Origin: an uncultured Sulfitobacter sp. | Lineage (GTDB): Bacteria > Pseudomonadota > Alphaproteobacteria > Rhodobacterales > Rhodobacteraceae | Direction of reading: 5' to 3' | Assembly (NCBI GenBank): GCA_947501805.1 | Contig: CANMXJ010000002.1 | Coordinates: 248,001 to 312,000 of the forward strand | DNA: 64,000 nt | Part shown: positions 43,552 to 52,895 of the stretch, piece after piece | Layout: each line of letters begins with the position of its first letter | How positions within the stretch are numbered: the first letter of the stretch is position 1 | Position numbers and translations under genes: made by a program | The notes under the pieces: model-generated | The model's input: the letters and a program-made list of their open reading frames with translations, nothing else | Told to the model about the DNA's origin: nothing | Databases searched by the model: none

Positions 43552-44421
43552 TCAGAACCACTGCCCCGGTTCCATCAGTCCCAAGTCCAGCAATTGCCTA
43601 GAGTGCCATTCAAACGGCGTCGAATTGTGCCATTTGAAACTGTCGATCTCGAATTTGCTGCCCGGATTGCTTTTCAGCGCCTTGGCCGTACGGAACGAGC
43701 AGATTGCCGAGGTAATGTTATGGTGCCATGGGCAGGCGTAGGTGTTGTATTCCTCATCGTTGAACGTGTGGTCCCAACGGATGCGCAAACCTTTCTTGGC
43801 GCGAAACAGGGGGATACGGTCGATCTTGCGCCGGATCGCGGGGACGTGTTCTTCGTAACGCCAACGCAGCCCGCCAAAAAAATCAAGCTGCCGTTCCTTG
43901 GGATGATCGTGATTTTCCGGATCGGGACGCGCGAGTGCGTAATAACCCGACCGGTCCATATGTGCGCTGTCCAGTGAAACCGCATCAGGATGTTTGTGCA
44001 GATCCTCGGCGTAAAGATCAATGACATAGGCCAACATAGCATCGCGGCGTTCTTCATTATGAAAGGCGAGCATTTCCACAACATTGCGGGTCTCGCAGAA
44101 CGGAAAGAAGAAGTATTCAGCATTATAGCAAAAGTAGACCCATTGCCCTGCCATCGGATCCATCAGCGTATTTATCGCCGTTTCCATCGCGTTGTCGGCT
44201 GACATATTATAGTTGACGCGGATGATCGTTTCTTCAAGGTCACGGGGAAGATCAAACATGTCCGGCATAAGCGCAATCGTGGCTTTGAAACCCATTTGCT
44301 GATGATGGCGCAGGCTGGTCGCGATTTCCACATCATCTTCGACCATGACAATGGCAATCGGCCCTTTTGCAAGGATCGCACGTTCAGCGTCAATCATCTG
44401 GGTCAGGCTGGCGTAGTGCAT
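43552..44421 (-). CDS. Glycosyltransferase family 2-like protein
   Basis: 289 residues, with MHYASLTQMIDAERAILAKG and IVMVEDDVEIATSLRHHQQMGF at the N-terminus, resembling the Glyco_tranf_2_4 type common in roseobacters. EDD could be the nucleotide-sugar/metal acidic motif. The C-terminal half is rich in aromatic and His residues (CPWHHNITSAI, FKWHNSTPFEWH). No membrane segments. It ends 8 bp from the irr stop, convergent. Acceptor is unknown; surface polysaccharide is the likely target. Confidence 0.65.
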   Translation of the reverse strand: MHYASLTQMIDAERAILAKGPIAIVMVEDDVEIATSLRHHQQMGFKATIALMPDMFDLPRDLEETIIRVNYNMSADNAMETAINTLMDPMAGQWVYFCYNAEYFFFPFCETRNVVEMLAFHNEERRDAMLAYVIDLYAEDLHKHPDAVSLDSAHMDRSGYYALARPDPENHDHPKERQLDFFGGLRWRYEEHVPAIRRKIDRIPLFRAKKGLRIRWDHTFNDEEYNTYACPWHHNITSAICSFRTAKALKSNPGSKFEIDSFKWHNSTPFEWHSRQLLDLGLMEPGQWF

Positions 44422-44535
44422 GGGGCCTCTGCTCGTGTCGTTTTGACATAGAATCGGTTAATTCGGCGTGCATTGCAAGCGATGGGTGCGCCTGCTAGAC
44501 GACTGCTGAATTCCTACAGGTATTGGACAAGACCC

Positions 44536-45846
44536 ATGACCGCGCCCAAAAAGCTGTTTATCAAGACCTATGGCTGCCAGATGAACGTGTATGACAGCGA
44601 ACGCATGGCCGAAGCCATGGGCGGACAGGGCTATGTAGAAACCCAAAGTGCTGATGACGCGGACATGATCCTGCTCAACACCTGTCATATCCGTGAAAAA
44701 GCTGCGGAGAAGGTGTATTCGGAATTAGGGCGGCTGAAGCCGCTGAAGGATTTGAAACCTGACTTGAAAATCGGTGTGGCAGGATGTGTTGCGCAGGCCG
44801 AAGGGGCCGAGATCATGCGCCGCCAGCCTGCCGTTGATCTGGTCGTAGGGCCGCAAAGCTATCACCGCTTGCCCGCCATGGAAGCCAAAGTGCGTGCAGG
44901 CGGCACAGCACTTGATACGGATTTTCCCGAAGAGGACAAATTTGAACATCTCAAGGGGCGTGGTCCCAAAGGCAAACGCAATCCGGCCGCCTTTTTGACT
45001 GTGCAAGAGGGCTGCGACAAGTTCTGCGCGTTTTGCGTTGTACCTTATACACGTGGCGCGGAAGTCAGCCGTCCGGCTGCACGCGTGCTGGAGGAAGCCC
45101 GTGATCTGGTGGAACGTGGCGTGCGCGAAGTCACCTTATTGGGTCAAAACGTCAACGCTTATCACGGACATGAGGGCGGGCTGTCCGGCCTTATCCGCGA
45201 TTTGGCCAAGGTCGATGGGCTTGAGCGTATCCGCTACACCACCAGCCACCCCAACGACATGGACGATGACCTGATCGCCGCTCATGGCGAGGTGCCTGAA
45301 CTGATGCCCTATCTGCATTTGCCTGTGCAATCGGGTTCCGATCATATCCTGAAACGGATGAACCGCAGCCACACAGCCGAAAGCTATCTGCGCGTGATTG
45401 AGCGTATTCGCGCGGCCCGTCCCGATATCATTCTGTCCGGTGATTTTATTGTTGGTTTTCCTGAAGAAACGGATGCCGATTTCGAGGCAACGATGGAGTT
45501 GGTGCGTCAGGTCAAATATGGCTACGCCTATTCGTTCAAATACTCGACCCGTCCGGGCACACCTGCTGCTGAACGCACGCTTGTGGACGTGGACGTGGCT
45601 GATGCACGGCTGCAAACGCTGCAATCGTTGATCACCCGACACCAACGCGAGATTCAGGAAAGCATGGTTGGACGCGATGTTTCAGTCCTGATCGAACGCG
45701 CCGGGCGAGAAGCTGGGCAGATGCTGGGCAAGTCGGAGTATCTGCATTCGGTTCATATCGAGAATTGCACCGGTCAGATCGGGGACATCGCCAAGGTAAG
45801 AATCGTTGAGGCAAAAACCAACTCGTTGACAGCGCGACACCTGTAA
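44536..45846 (+). CDS. miaB: tRNA-2-methylthio-N6-dimethylallyladenosine synthase
   Basis: 436 residues. N-terminal MTTase domain with Cys at [16 protein letters not shown] and GCVAQAEG (auxiliary 4Fe-4S), radical SAM cluster CDKFCAFC, and C-terminal TRAM domain. It adds the methylthio group to ms2i6A37 in tRNAs reading UNN codons. ATG 44536 begins [17 protein letters not shown]; a longer frame from 44473 has no support. A 214-bp gap follows with no gene I can see. Confidence 0.95.
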   Translation: MTAPKKLFIKTYGCQMNVYDSERMAEAMGGQGYVETQSADDADMILLNTCHIREKAAEKVYSELGRLKPLKDLKPDLKIGVAGCVAQAEGAEIMRRQPAVDLVVGPQSYHRLPAMEAKVRAGGTALDTDFPEEDKFEHLKGRGPKGKRNPAAFLTVQEGCDKFCAFCVVPYTRGAEVSRPAARVLEEARDLVERGVREVTLLGQNVNAYHGHEGGLSGLIRDLAKVDGLERIRYTTSHPNDMDDDLIAAHGEVPELMPYLHLPVQSGSDHILKRMNRSHTAESYLRVIERIRAARPDIILSGDFIVGFPEETDADFEATMELVRQVKYGYAYSFKYSTRPGTPAAERTLVDVDVADARLQTLQSLITRHQREIQESMVGRDVSVLIERAGREAGQMLGKSEYLHSVHIENCTGQIGDIAKVRIVEAKTNSLTARHL

Positions 45847-46060
45847 TCGGGCGCACAACTTGAAAGGGCATCGGCCTGTAATAGTGCCTTTGCCGCAATT
45901 TTGCCACATTTTCATATGTTTGCGCTGAAAATTAACACTAAATGTAGATATCAGTGCTTCACAGTCTCGGAAATATTACCTAACGTGTCTTCGTATGCGG
46001 AGCGTACAAACCGATGGTTTGTAATGTTCTTCGTGGGGGAATTGATAAAAGGAAAAAGCT

Positions 46061-46648
46061 GTGGTGAACACAATCTCCAAAGCGATCCGAGCTGTGGCGA
46101 GCCTGTCACTCGCAGCCGCGATCGCGCTGCCAGCGACTTTTGTGGCAACAGGTGCAGATGCGCAAACTAAATCTCAGAGTGGTCGTGATCGTGGTATTTA
46201 TACACCAACGATCTGGGTTGATCCCGATGGGTGTGAACACTGGGTGATGGATGACGGCGCGGAGGGATATATGACCCCTCATACCAGCCGTCAGGGCATT
46301 CCGGTGTGTCGTCGCGGCAATGTGTGCGGCGTGATGAATTCCGACCAGTTTTTTGCGACAGACAGCTATCGTATTCACAAAGCAGGCAAAGCGCGTCTGG
46401 CGAATTTCTTTCGCACGACCGGCGCTGTTTCCTACATCATTACGGGCCACACCGACAGCCGTGCTTCTGATGCCTACAACATGAAGCTTAGCTACAACCG
46501 CGCCAACGCTGTAGCCGCAATTGCGGCGGCAAACGGTGCGCGCATTGCTGATGTTCGCGGTTACGGCGAGCGCCTTCCGGTTGCGGCCAACAATTCATCG
46601 CATGGGATGGCTAAAAACCGTCGCGTCGAAATCATCTGCATTCGCTAA
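46061..46648 (+). CDS. OmpA-family envelope protein with a Cys-containing N-terminal motif
   Basis: 195-residue precursor. Signal peptide about 1-35 (ends ADAQ). Then a 37-residue segment (IWVDPDGCEHWVMDDGAEGY ... PVC) and a C-terminal OmpA-like peptidoglycan-binding domain (GHTDSRASDAYNMKLSYNRA, NRRVEI). The segment recurs in the next gene. It starts at GTG 46061 with AAAGGAAAAA upstream. It is probably periplasmic, linking peptidoglycan to another envelope component. The two genes are 11 bp apart and end at a strong terminator. Confidence 0.85.
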   Translation: MVNTISKAIRAVASLSLAAAIALPATFVATGADAQTKSQSGRDRGIYTPTIWVDPDGCEHWVMDDGAEGYMTPHTSRQGIPVCRRGNVCGVMNSDQFFATDSYRIHKAGKARLANFFRTTGAVSYIITGHTDSRASDAYNMKLSYNRANAVAAIAAANGARIADVRGYGERLPVAANNSSHGMAKNRRVEIICIR

Positions 46649-46659
46649 GGGGACGTGAC

Positions 46660-46989
46660 GTGAACAAATCCAAAATTATTCTCGGCCTCACTTGCGCCAT
46701 GGGCCTGACTGCTTGTGCCGGTCCCGGTGACTTCGAGGGGGTCTTTCGTGGCCTGCCTTCGGATAAAACCATAGATCGCGGCATCAACAGCCACCACCTG
46801 AGCACATTGCAGGCTGGTATCTGGGTTGACCCAAACGGTTGTGATCACTGGATCATTGACGATGGTGTTGAAGGGTATCTGTCTGCCCGTCTGGACAAAT
46901 ACGGCAAGCCTGTTTGCTCCGGTGTTGCACCACCCACGCACACCGTTGGCGATTTCAAAGGCGGTTCCAACATTCCGGATCCAAACTGA
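46660..46989 (+). CDS. Small lipoprotein sharing the WVDPxGC motif
   Basis: 109-residue precursor. Lipobox LTAC with Cys19 (GLTACAGPGDFEG) marks it as a lipoprotein. Residues about 48-85 (IWVDPNGCDHWIIDDGVEGY, then GKPVC) are a close match to the N-terminal segment of the preceding OmpA-like protein, with the two Cys and the Trp residues conserved. It has no OmpA domain. It is probably cotranscribed with the preceding gene, and perhaps a partner in the same envelope complex. Confidence 0.75.
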   Translation: MNKSKIILGLTCAMGLTACAGPGDFEGVFRGLPSDKTIDRGINSHHLSTLQAGIWVDPNGCDHWIIDDGVEGYLSARLDKYGKPVCSGVAPPTHTVGDFKGGSNIPDPN

Positions 46990-47015
46990 TCTTGGCTGAG
47001 AACATCAGCATGATC

Positions 47016-47047
47016 GGGCCGGAGTGTTTAGCACTCCGGCCCTTTTT
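47016..47047 (+). terminator. Strong intrinsic terminator after the lipoprotein gene
   Basis: GGGCCGGAGTG, loop TTTAG, CACTCCGGCCC, then TTTTT: an 11-bp perfect GC-rich stem with a T tract 27 bp after the lipoprotein stop. It ends the ompA-like/lipoprotein transcript. It also argues against phoH starting in this region. Confidence 0.92.
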
Positions 47048-47119
47048 GCGTTTTCGGGCTGTTTTTTGTGCTGCGAAAGCCTATCTGCCTGTAACCTTCC
47101 TGAACCCAAGGAGCCTGCC

Positions 47120-48130
47120 TTGCCACCTAGTGATCTGATGACGCCTGCGCCCGTTGGCGACCCTGTTGTGCTAGAGTTTCCCGATAACCGCCTGCTGATT
47201 GATCTATGCGGGGCCTATGATGCACATCTTGCGGCTATCGAAAAATCGCTCGAAGTACAGATTGTGCGGCGGGGCAACCATCTGAGTATCTTGGGTGATC
47301 CGGAGGCGCAGCAACAGGCCGAAGGTGTTTTGAACACGCTTTATGCGCGACTGGAAAGCGGTCGCAAAGTTGCGCAAGCCGAAGTTGAGAGCCTGCTACG
47401 CATGGGCACGCCGGATACGACGCGTAACGCGGACCAAAGCGCGCAGCCCAAAATACAGGTCGGTGAGACGTTCGAAATCCAGACCCGGAAAAAACGGGTG
47501 GAACCGCGTACCGAGGCGCAAAAAGCCTATGTGAAATCGCTGTTTGATGACGAACTGACTTTTGGCATTGGACCGGCCGGAACCGGCAAAACCTATCTGG
47601 CGGTTGCTGTGGGCATCAACATGTTCATCGGCGGCCATGTGGACAAGATTATCCTTAGCCGTCCTGCGGTCGAGGCTGGTGAAAAGCTGGGTTATTTGCC
47701 CGGAGATATGAAGGATAAAGTCGACCCTTACATGCAGCCGCTCTATGATGCGCTGAACGATTTCTTGCCGGGCAAGCAACTTGCCAAACTTATCGAAGAG
47801 AAACGTATCGAAATCGCCCCGTTGGCTTTCATGCGTGGCCGTACCCTGTCCAACGCGTTCGTGGTGCTGGACGAGGCCCAGAACGCGACCTCCATGCAGA
47901 TGAAGATGTTTTTGACCCGCCTAGGCAAAGGTTCGCGCATGGTGATTACAGGCGACCGCACGCAGGTTGATCTGCCGCGCGGTGTGCAATCGGGTTTGGC
48001 TGATGCTGAACGATTGCTCCGTGACATTCCGAAAATCAGCTTCAATTACTTCACCTCCAAGGATGTGGTCCGTCACCCCTTGGTTGCCGCCATCATCGAA
48101 GCGTATGAAGCCGATAACCCGACAGGATAA
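47120..48130 (+). CDS. phoH: PhoH-family ATPase
   Basis: 336 residues. KH-like N-terminal region (about 40-110), then the PhoH ATPase core: Walker A GPAGTGKT, SRPAVEAGEKLGYLPGD, Walker B VVLDEAQNA and GDRTQVDLPRG. A TTG start at 47120 has AAGGAG six bases upstream; an ATG at 47138 is the alternative. It sits at the head of phoH-ybeY-corC-lnt, a conserved cluster tied to rRNA maturation and membrane integrity. Confidence 0.93.
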   Translation: MPPSDLMTPAPVGDPVVLEFPDNRLLIDLCGAYDAHLAAIEKSLEVQIVRRGNHLSILGDPEAQQQAEGVLNTLYARLESGRKVAQAEVESLLRMGTPDTTRNADQSAQPKIQVGETFEIQTRKKRVEPRTEAQKAYVKSLFDDELTFGIGPAGTGKTYLAVAVGINMFIGGHVDKIILSRPAVEAGEKLGYLPGDMKDKVDPYMQPLYDALNDFLPGKQLAKLIEEKRIEIAPLAFMRGRTLSNAFVVLDEAQNATSMQMKMFLTRLGKGSRMVITGDRTQVDLPRGVQSGLADAERLLRDIPKISFNYFTSKDVVRHPLVAAIIEAYEADNPTG

Positions 48131-48181
48131 CCCGCGTAGTCTCTTGGTTCCGCGCCTGAGCATGGCCCAGGAGCAGAGCGT

Positions 48182-48703
48182 GTGAAAGAACTGCTGATGC
48201 AGAACATGGACATTGAGATCGAAGACCCACGCTGGTCAACGCTCGATTTTGAAGGGCTGGCCGCGACTGCTGTCAAAAGCACACTTGCGCATCTCGGTAT
48301 CAAGTCCGAGGATGCTGAAATCAGCATCCTCGCCTGCGATGATCAACGCATTGGCACGTTGAACGCCGCGTTTCGCGACAAGCCGTTGCCGACAAACATC
48401 CTGAGCTGGCCCAGTGAAGAGCGCGGCGCGATTGCACCCGGGGGGCAACCGGCCAAAACAAATGCAGGACCGGACGGCCTTGTCGAACTTGGCGATATCG
48501 CCATTTCATACGACACCTGTGTTTCCGAAGCCTCAGCGGCAAACAAACCGGTGGCCCATCACATTACCCATCTGATGATTCATGCTACCCTTCACCTACT
48601 CGGCTATGACCACGAAACTGCGCAGGATGCTGCCTTGATGGAAGGGCTTGAAGTCGTAATACTTGGCAAATTGGGTCTGGATGACCCATATAGAGAATCG
48701 TAG
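48182..48703 (+). CDS. ybeY: Endoribonuclease YbeY (16S rRNA 3'-end maturation)
   Basis: 173 residues. The zinc motif HATLHLLGYDH with the preceding THLMI, and ILSWPSEE, identify YbeY. It processes the 3' end of 16S rRNA and takes part in ribosome quality control. A GTG start at 48182 with AGGAG eight bases upstream is preferred over internal ATGs at 48197 and 48206. The phoH stop is 51 bp upstream; corC follows after 35 bp. Confidence 0.93.
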   Translation: MKELLMQNMDIEIEDPRWSTLDFEGLAATAVKSTLAHLGIKSEDAEISILACDDQRIGTLNAAFRDKPLPTNILSWPSEERGAIAPGGQPAKTNAGPDGLVELGDIAISYDTCVSEASAANKPVAHHITHLMIHATLHLLGYDHETAQDAALMEGLEVVILGKLGLDDPYRES

Positions 48704-48738
48704 GGGCCAATTGGTGCCGTTTCACAAGACAGGATAAA

Positions 48739-49638
48739 ATGGGCGATACAGACGGATCATCTAACGCAGCGCCAAGCGCGCGACCGGATGAGGATATAGA
48801 ACCGCAAGAAGACGCAGCCAACAAGACGGGCGGCTTCTTTTCTCGCGTGATCGGGGCGCTTAGCCCCTCGGACACAGATCAAGACAGCGTATTTACACCG
48901 CCGCCCGTTGATCGGGTGACCGCGCGCGGCATGATTAACCTGCGCCGGATGCGCGTGGATGACGTCGCCATTCCCAAAGCAGACATCGTGGCGGTCCCTG
49001 TAACGGCCAGCCTTGATGAATTGGTTGCGGTCTTCAAAGAAAGCGGCATGACACGTCTGCCCGTTTATGATGGTACGCTTGATACACCGGTTGGCCTTGC
49101 GCATCTCAAAGACCTTGCTTTGCAGTATGGCTTTAACGGCAAATCAAAGGGCTTTGATATTCTGGAAGTGGTGCGTCCGCTTTTGTTTGTGCCGCCCTCC
49201 ATGAGCATTGGTGTGCTGTTGACAAAGATGCAGGCCGAACGCCGCCATATGGCACTGGTTATTGACGAATACGGCGGCGTGGATGGACTTGTGACCATCG
49301 AAGATCTGATCGAACAGGTCATTGGCGAGATCGAAGATGAACACGATGTGGATGAAGGAAACTTCTGGAGCATTGAAAAACCGGGCACTTATCTGGCGCT
49401 GGCGAAAACCCCACTTGAGGATTTCGAAGCCGAGATTGGGCATTCGCTGACGGACCACGACGATGTGGACGAAGAAGAGATCGACACGCTGGGCGGTCTG
49501 GTCTTTATGTTGTCGGGGCGCGTCCCGACCCGTGGTGAAGTCGTGTTGCATCCTGATGGCCCCGAATTCGAAGTGATCGACGCCGACCCGCGCCGTATCA
49601 AGCGCCTGCGCGTGCGCACCCAGGGACCAAACGGGTGA
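48739..49638 (+). CDS. corC: CorC/HlyC-type CBS-domain protein
   Basis: 299 residues. Two CBS domains (about 70-190: ARGMINLRRMRVDDVAIPKA, DKLVAVF-like repeats and LVTIEDLIEQVIGEIEDEHD) followed by the CorC/HlyC transporter-associated domain (LGGLVFMLSGRVPTRGEVV). There are no membrane segments, as in the soluble CorC type. It is linked to Mg/Co efflux with CorA-like transporters. The stop overlaps the lnt start (GTGA). Confidence 0.9.
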   Translation: MGDTDGSSNAAPSARPDEDIEPQEDAANKTGGFFSRVIGALSPSDTDQDSVFTPPPVDRVTARGMINLRRMRVDDVAIPKADIVAVPVTASLDELVAVFKESGMTRLPVYDGTLDTPVGLAHLKDLALQYGFNGKSKGFDILEVVRPLLFVPPSMSIGVLLTKMQAERRHMALVIDEYGGVDGLVTIEDLIEQVIGEIEDEHDVDEGNFWSIEKPGTYLALAKTPLEDFEAEIGHSLTDHDDVDEEEIDTLGGLVFMLSGRVPTRGEVVLHPDGPEFEVIDADPRRIKRLRVRTQGPNG

Positions 49639-51140
49639 CAGCCCTTTCGGGTGGGTGGCGGCAAGTTGCAATGGCTGGCACCTTGGGTGCTTTGGCCGCT
49701 TTCGGACAAGCCCCGTATGATCAGCCATTGATGCTGATGGCCGGTCTGGTCGGGGCGGTCTATTTCTTTCAATACAGCAAAACGGACCGTCAGGCGGCCG
49801 TGTTCGGATGGGCCTTTGGCACCGGGTATTTTGCCCATGCCCTGCAATGGATTGTGTCGCCTTTTATGGTCGACGTTGCACGCCATGGATGGATGGCACC
49901 GTTTGCGCTGGTTCTGCTGGCTGCTGGCCTGGCCCTGTTCTGGGGCGCGGCATTCTGGGCGGCGCGGCGTTTGGATCAAAATCGCGCATGGCCGCTGATC
50001 CTGTGTCTGCCTGCTGTCGAATTGATCCGCGCCTATATTTTCACGGGATTTCCGTGGGCCATGCCGGCGCAGGCTCTGGTGAATAATCTGGCGGGGCAGG
50101 GACTGGCTTTGGCCGGACCTTATGCGTTGAACCTTGGCGTGATGGCGGTGGCAGTTGTTCTTGGCACCCACGCGCGCAACGCTGTGCAACGTGTTGTTCG
50201 TTTTGGTGTCATACTATTTGGTCTGGGCGCATTGGTTCTGCCACCGATGATGCCGGATGCGGTACTGGGTGATCACAGCATCCGCCTGATCCAACCCAAT
50301 GCCCCGCAACGCGACAAGTGGGATCCCGATAAAATTCCCGTGTTTTTTGACCGACAATTACGCTTTAGCGCAACACCGCCTGCTGATGGCGTGAAAGCGC
50401 CCAATCTGATCCTATGGCCTGAAACTGCGATTCCGTGGTCATTGGATTATGCCGGAACGGCCCTTGTCCAAATCGGGGCCGCAGGCGGGCAAGCCCCCGT
50501 TGCACTCGGTGTGCAGCGGCGTGATGATCTGCGGTTTTACAATTCAATGGTGGTGCTGGGGCAGGACGGCTCTGTGGCACAGGCCTATGACAAACACCAC
50601 CTTGTGCCTTTTGGTGAATACATGCCCTTTGGTGATGTTCTGGCCAACTTCGGTATCTATGGATTGGCAGCGCAAGCAGGCAATGGCTATTCATCGGGGC
50701 CAGGGGCCAAATTGCTCGACTTCGGACCGCTTGGCAAAGCCTTGCCGCTGATTTGCTACGAGGCGGTCTTTGCCCATGATGTGAATGCCGCACCCGAGCG
50801 TCCTAATTTCCTGATCCAGATCACCAATGATGCCTGGTTTGGCAAAGGTGCCGGGCCGCGACAACATCTGGCGCAAGCGCGTATGCGCGCGATTGAGCAG
50901 GGATTGCCTTTGGCACGTGCCGCAAACACTGGTATTTCAGCGATGATTGACCCATATGGGCGGATCACAGCATCGCTGCCGCTGAACGAGGCCGGTTTTG
51001 TCGACGCGGCTTTGCCACAACCACTGGCAGCAACGCTTTATAGCCGGACAGGTGATTTTCCGTTTGCATTTGTGTTGCTGTTGGGACTCGCAGCTGCGGC
51101 ATTCTCGACACGCAAACGTCAACAAGCGGTTAGCGATTGA
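49635..51140 (+). CDS. lnt: Apolipoprotein N-acyltransferase
   Basis: 501 residues. N-terminal membrane helices (about 6-7, to residue 210) precede the nitrilase-like periplasmic domain. Catalytic Glu in LILWPETAIPW, Lys in YDKHHLVPFGEYMP and Cys in LICYEAVF form the triad. A final C-terminal helix (FAFVLLLGLAAAAF) closes the protein. It adds the third acyl chain to lipoproteins. GTG start overlaps corC. Confidence 0.94.
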   Translation: MTALSGGWRQVAMAGTLGALAAFGQAPYDQPLMLMAGLVGAVYFFQYSKTDRQAAVFGWAFGTGYFAHALQWIVSPFMVDVARHGWMAPFALVLLAAGLALFWGAAFWAARRLDQNRAWPLILCLPAVELIRAYIFTGFPWAMPAQALVNNLAGQGLALAGPYALNLGVMAVAVVLGTHARNAVQRVVRFGVILFGLGALVLPPMMPDAVLGDHSIRLIQPNAPQRDKWDPDKIPVFFDRQLRFSATPPADGVKAPNLILWPETAIPWSLDYAGTALVQIGAAGGQAPVALGVQRRDDLRFYNSMVVLGQDGSVAQAYDKHHLVPFGEYMPFGDVLANFGIYGLAAQAGNGYSSGPGAKLLDFGPLGKALPLICYEAVFAHDVNAAPERPNFLIQITNDAWFGKGAGPRQHLAQARMRAIEQGLPLARAANTGISAMIDPYGRITASLPLNEAGFVDAALPQPLAATLYSRTGDFPFAFVLLLGLAAAAFSTRKRQQAVSD

Positions 51141-51179
51141 CCGCTATTGCGGGTCTCGCTAAGCCGAACCAAATCCCTA

Positions 51180-51225
51180 TGCCACAACGGCTTCCTGACG
51201 TGGCATGTCAAATATTATTGGAGCA
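51180..51225 (+). promoter_or_regulatory. SAM/SAH riboswitch upstream of metK
   Basis: P1 helix TGCCAC (51180-51185) with GTGGCA (51200-51205); the enclosed loop AACGGCTTCCTGAC carries GCTTCC, which can pair with the TTGGAGC at 51218-51224 to form the known H-type pseudoknot. The pairing hides the metK ribosome binding site (GGAG), so ligand binding would shut off translation. The conserved CACAACGGCTTCCTGACGTG core is that of the Rhodobacterales SAM/SAH class. Confidence 0.9.
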
Positions 51226-51228
51226 GAT

Positions 51229-52410
51229 ATGTCCCGACAGAACTATATTTTCACCTCCGAGTCTGTCTCGGAAGGTCATCCCGACAAGGTTTGTGACCGC
51301 ATTTCGGATGCTGTTCTGGACGCCTTCCTGACCGAAGAGCCAGAGGCGCGTGTCGCAGCAGAGACGTTTGCGACGACCAACCGCGTGGTCATCGGAGGCG
51401 AAGTGGGCCTGTCCGATCAATCCAAACTCAAGGAATACATGGGCCGGATCGAAGACATCGCGCGCGCCTGTATCAAAGACATCGGTTACGAGCAGGAGAA
51501 GTTTCACCACGCGACCTGCAAGATCACCAATCTGCTGCATGAACAATCAGCCCATATTGCCCTAGGTGTTGATGCCAGCGGCAACAAGGAAGAGGGTGCG
51601 GGCGATCAGGGGATCATGTTCGGCTACGCCACGGATGAGACGGAACAGTTGATGCCAGCCCCAATTCACTATGCGCATGCCATTCTGCGCCGTCTGGCCG
51701 AAGTGCGCAAAGACGGCACCGAACCGACATTGCGGCCAGACGCCAAAAGCCAGCTTTCCGTGCGTTACGAAGGGGGGAAGCCGGTTGGCGTGTCATCGAT
51801 TGTTTTGTCAACACAACATGCGTCAGTAGATCAGACCAGCGCAGACATTCGCGATATTGTTGAACCCTACATCCGTGAAGTGCTGCCGGATGGCTGGATC
51901 GACAACGATACGGTCTGGCATGTGAACCCGACGGGTGTTTTTGTGATTGGCGGTCCTGACGGGGATGCGGGCCTTACCGGACGCAAGATTATTGTGGACA
52001 CATATGGTGGTGCAGCCCCGCATGGCGGCGGCGCGTTTTCGGGTAAAGACCCAACCAAGGTCGACCGCTCGGCGGCCTACGCTGCGCGCTATCTGGCCAA
52101 AAACGTGGTTGCTGCGGGCATGGCGAAGAAATGCACGATCCAGCTTTCCTATGCGATCGGCGTTTCAGAGCCGCTGTCGATCTATTGCGATACCTTCGGG
52201 ACAGGCGAAGTAGACGACGTCGCCGTTGAAAACGCGATCCGCAAGGTGATGAGCCTGACACCGCGTGGTATTCGCGAACATCTGCAATTGAACAGGCCAA
52301 TCTATCAGCGTACTGCTGCCTATGGCCACTTTGGCCGCGCACCGGAAGCTGACGGCGGGTTTTCGTGGGAAAAGACAGATTTGGCGGCACAGCTTAAAGC
52401 GGCTGTTTGA
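51229..52410 (+). CDS. metK: S-adenosylmethionine synthetase
   Basis: 393 residues: [20 protein letters not shown] at the N-terminus, [12 protein letters not shown] and [16 protein letters not shown] mark MetK. It makes SAM from methionine and ATP. The ATG at 51229 lies just after the riboswitch-controlled GGAG; the ATG at 51205 is inside the riboswitch P1 helix and is rejected. Feedback control by SAM through the riboswitch is expected. Confidence 0.97.
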   Translation: MSRQNYIFTSESVSEGHPDKVCDRISDAVLDAFLTEEPEARVAAETFATTNRVVIGGEVGLSDQSKLKEYMGRIEDIARACIKDIGYEQEKFHHATCKITNLLHEQSAHIALGVDASGNKEEGAGDQGIMFGYATDETEQLMPAPIHYAHAILRRLAEVRKDGTEPTLRPDAKSQLSVRYEGGKPVGVSSIVLSTQHASVDQTSADIRDIVEPYIREVLPDGWIDNDTVWHVNPTGVFVIGGPDGDAGLTGRKIIVDTYGGAAPHGGGAFSGKDPTKVDRSAAYAARYLAKNVVAAGMAKKCTIQLSYAIGVSEPLSIYCDTFGTGEVDDVAVENAIRKVMSLTPRGIREHLQLNRPIYQRTAAYGHFGRAPEADGGFSWEKTDLAAQLKAAV

Positions 52411-52895
52411 TCCTGCGGCGGGCAGCGCCTGTTCAGCGCGGCGGAGTGGCTTTTTTGAGCTGCTTCCTCGGGGTGTTTGGCATTGCCTGCTTTCCGCGTT
52501 TTCGGGCCGGACGATGGTGATTCATAGTTGGCTGATTTGTCAGTCGAGATATGAGACATGCGGCGCGAATTTCCGGTCGCGAATTTCCCACGTGTCATGA
52601 GAGCGCTATATTTGCTCTCAACTTTTCGGATGAACGGCATCGTGCTTTAGTAAACGGCTCTCGATTGTCAGAATGGATTGATCTGCCTCCCGTTTCGCGG
52701 TGATCGCTCTTGGGCAGAATGCGGCGCAATTGCCTCTGAGAACCCCGACCATCGGAGCTGGCAAGCATACGTCAGGCCGGTGAGCTCTGCCAAACGGATG
52801 GCATTAGCGTAATTTTTGGTGAAGGTGATGTTGATGATCTGGTTATCCGGTCAGTTGATCCTGACGGCGAGGTGAGCTTGTTAATAGTACAGCCG
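52411..52895 (+). other. 485-bp stretch without a clear gene; possible ORF remnant near its end
   Basis: A TTTTTT run at 52451-52456 may mark the metK transcript end, though I do not find a clean stem. From 52740 to 52922 one frame on the plus strand is open for 60 codons with protein-like composition (ISVIFGEGDVDDLVIRS, then VDPDGEVSLLIV), but no ATG, GTG or TTG starts it and stops lie just upstream in frame. It reads as the tail of a decayed gene and overlaps the end of the opposing receiver gene. Nothing else is recognised. Confidence 0.4.

Noticed and set aside
47024-47119. N-terminal extension of phoH
   Set aside because: Would run through a strong intrinsic terminator at 47016-47047 and encode a Cys-rich non-family segment; AAGGAG supports TTG 47120.
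51205-51228. Upstream ATG for metK
   Set aside because: Inside the riboswitch P1 helix and without its own ribosome binding site; 51229 has GGAG at proper distance.
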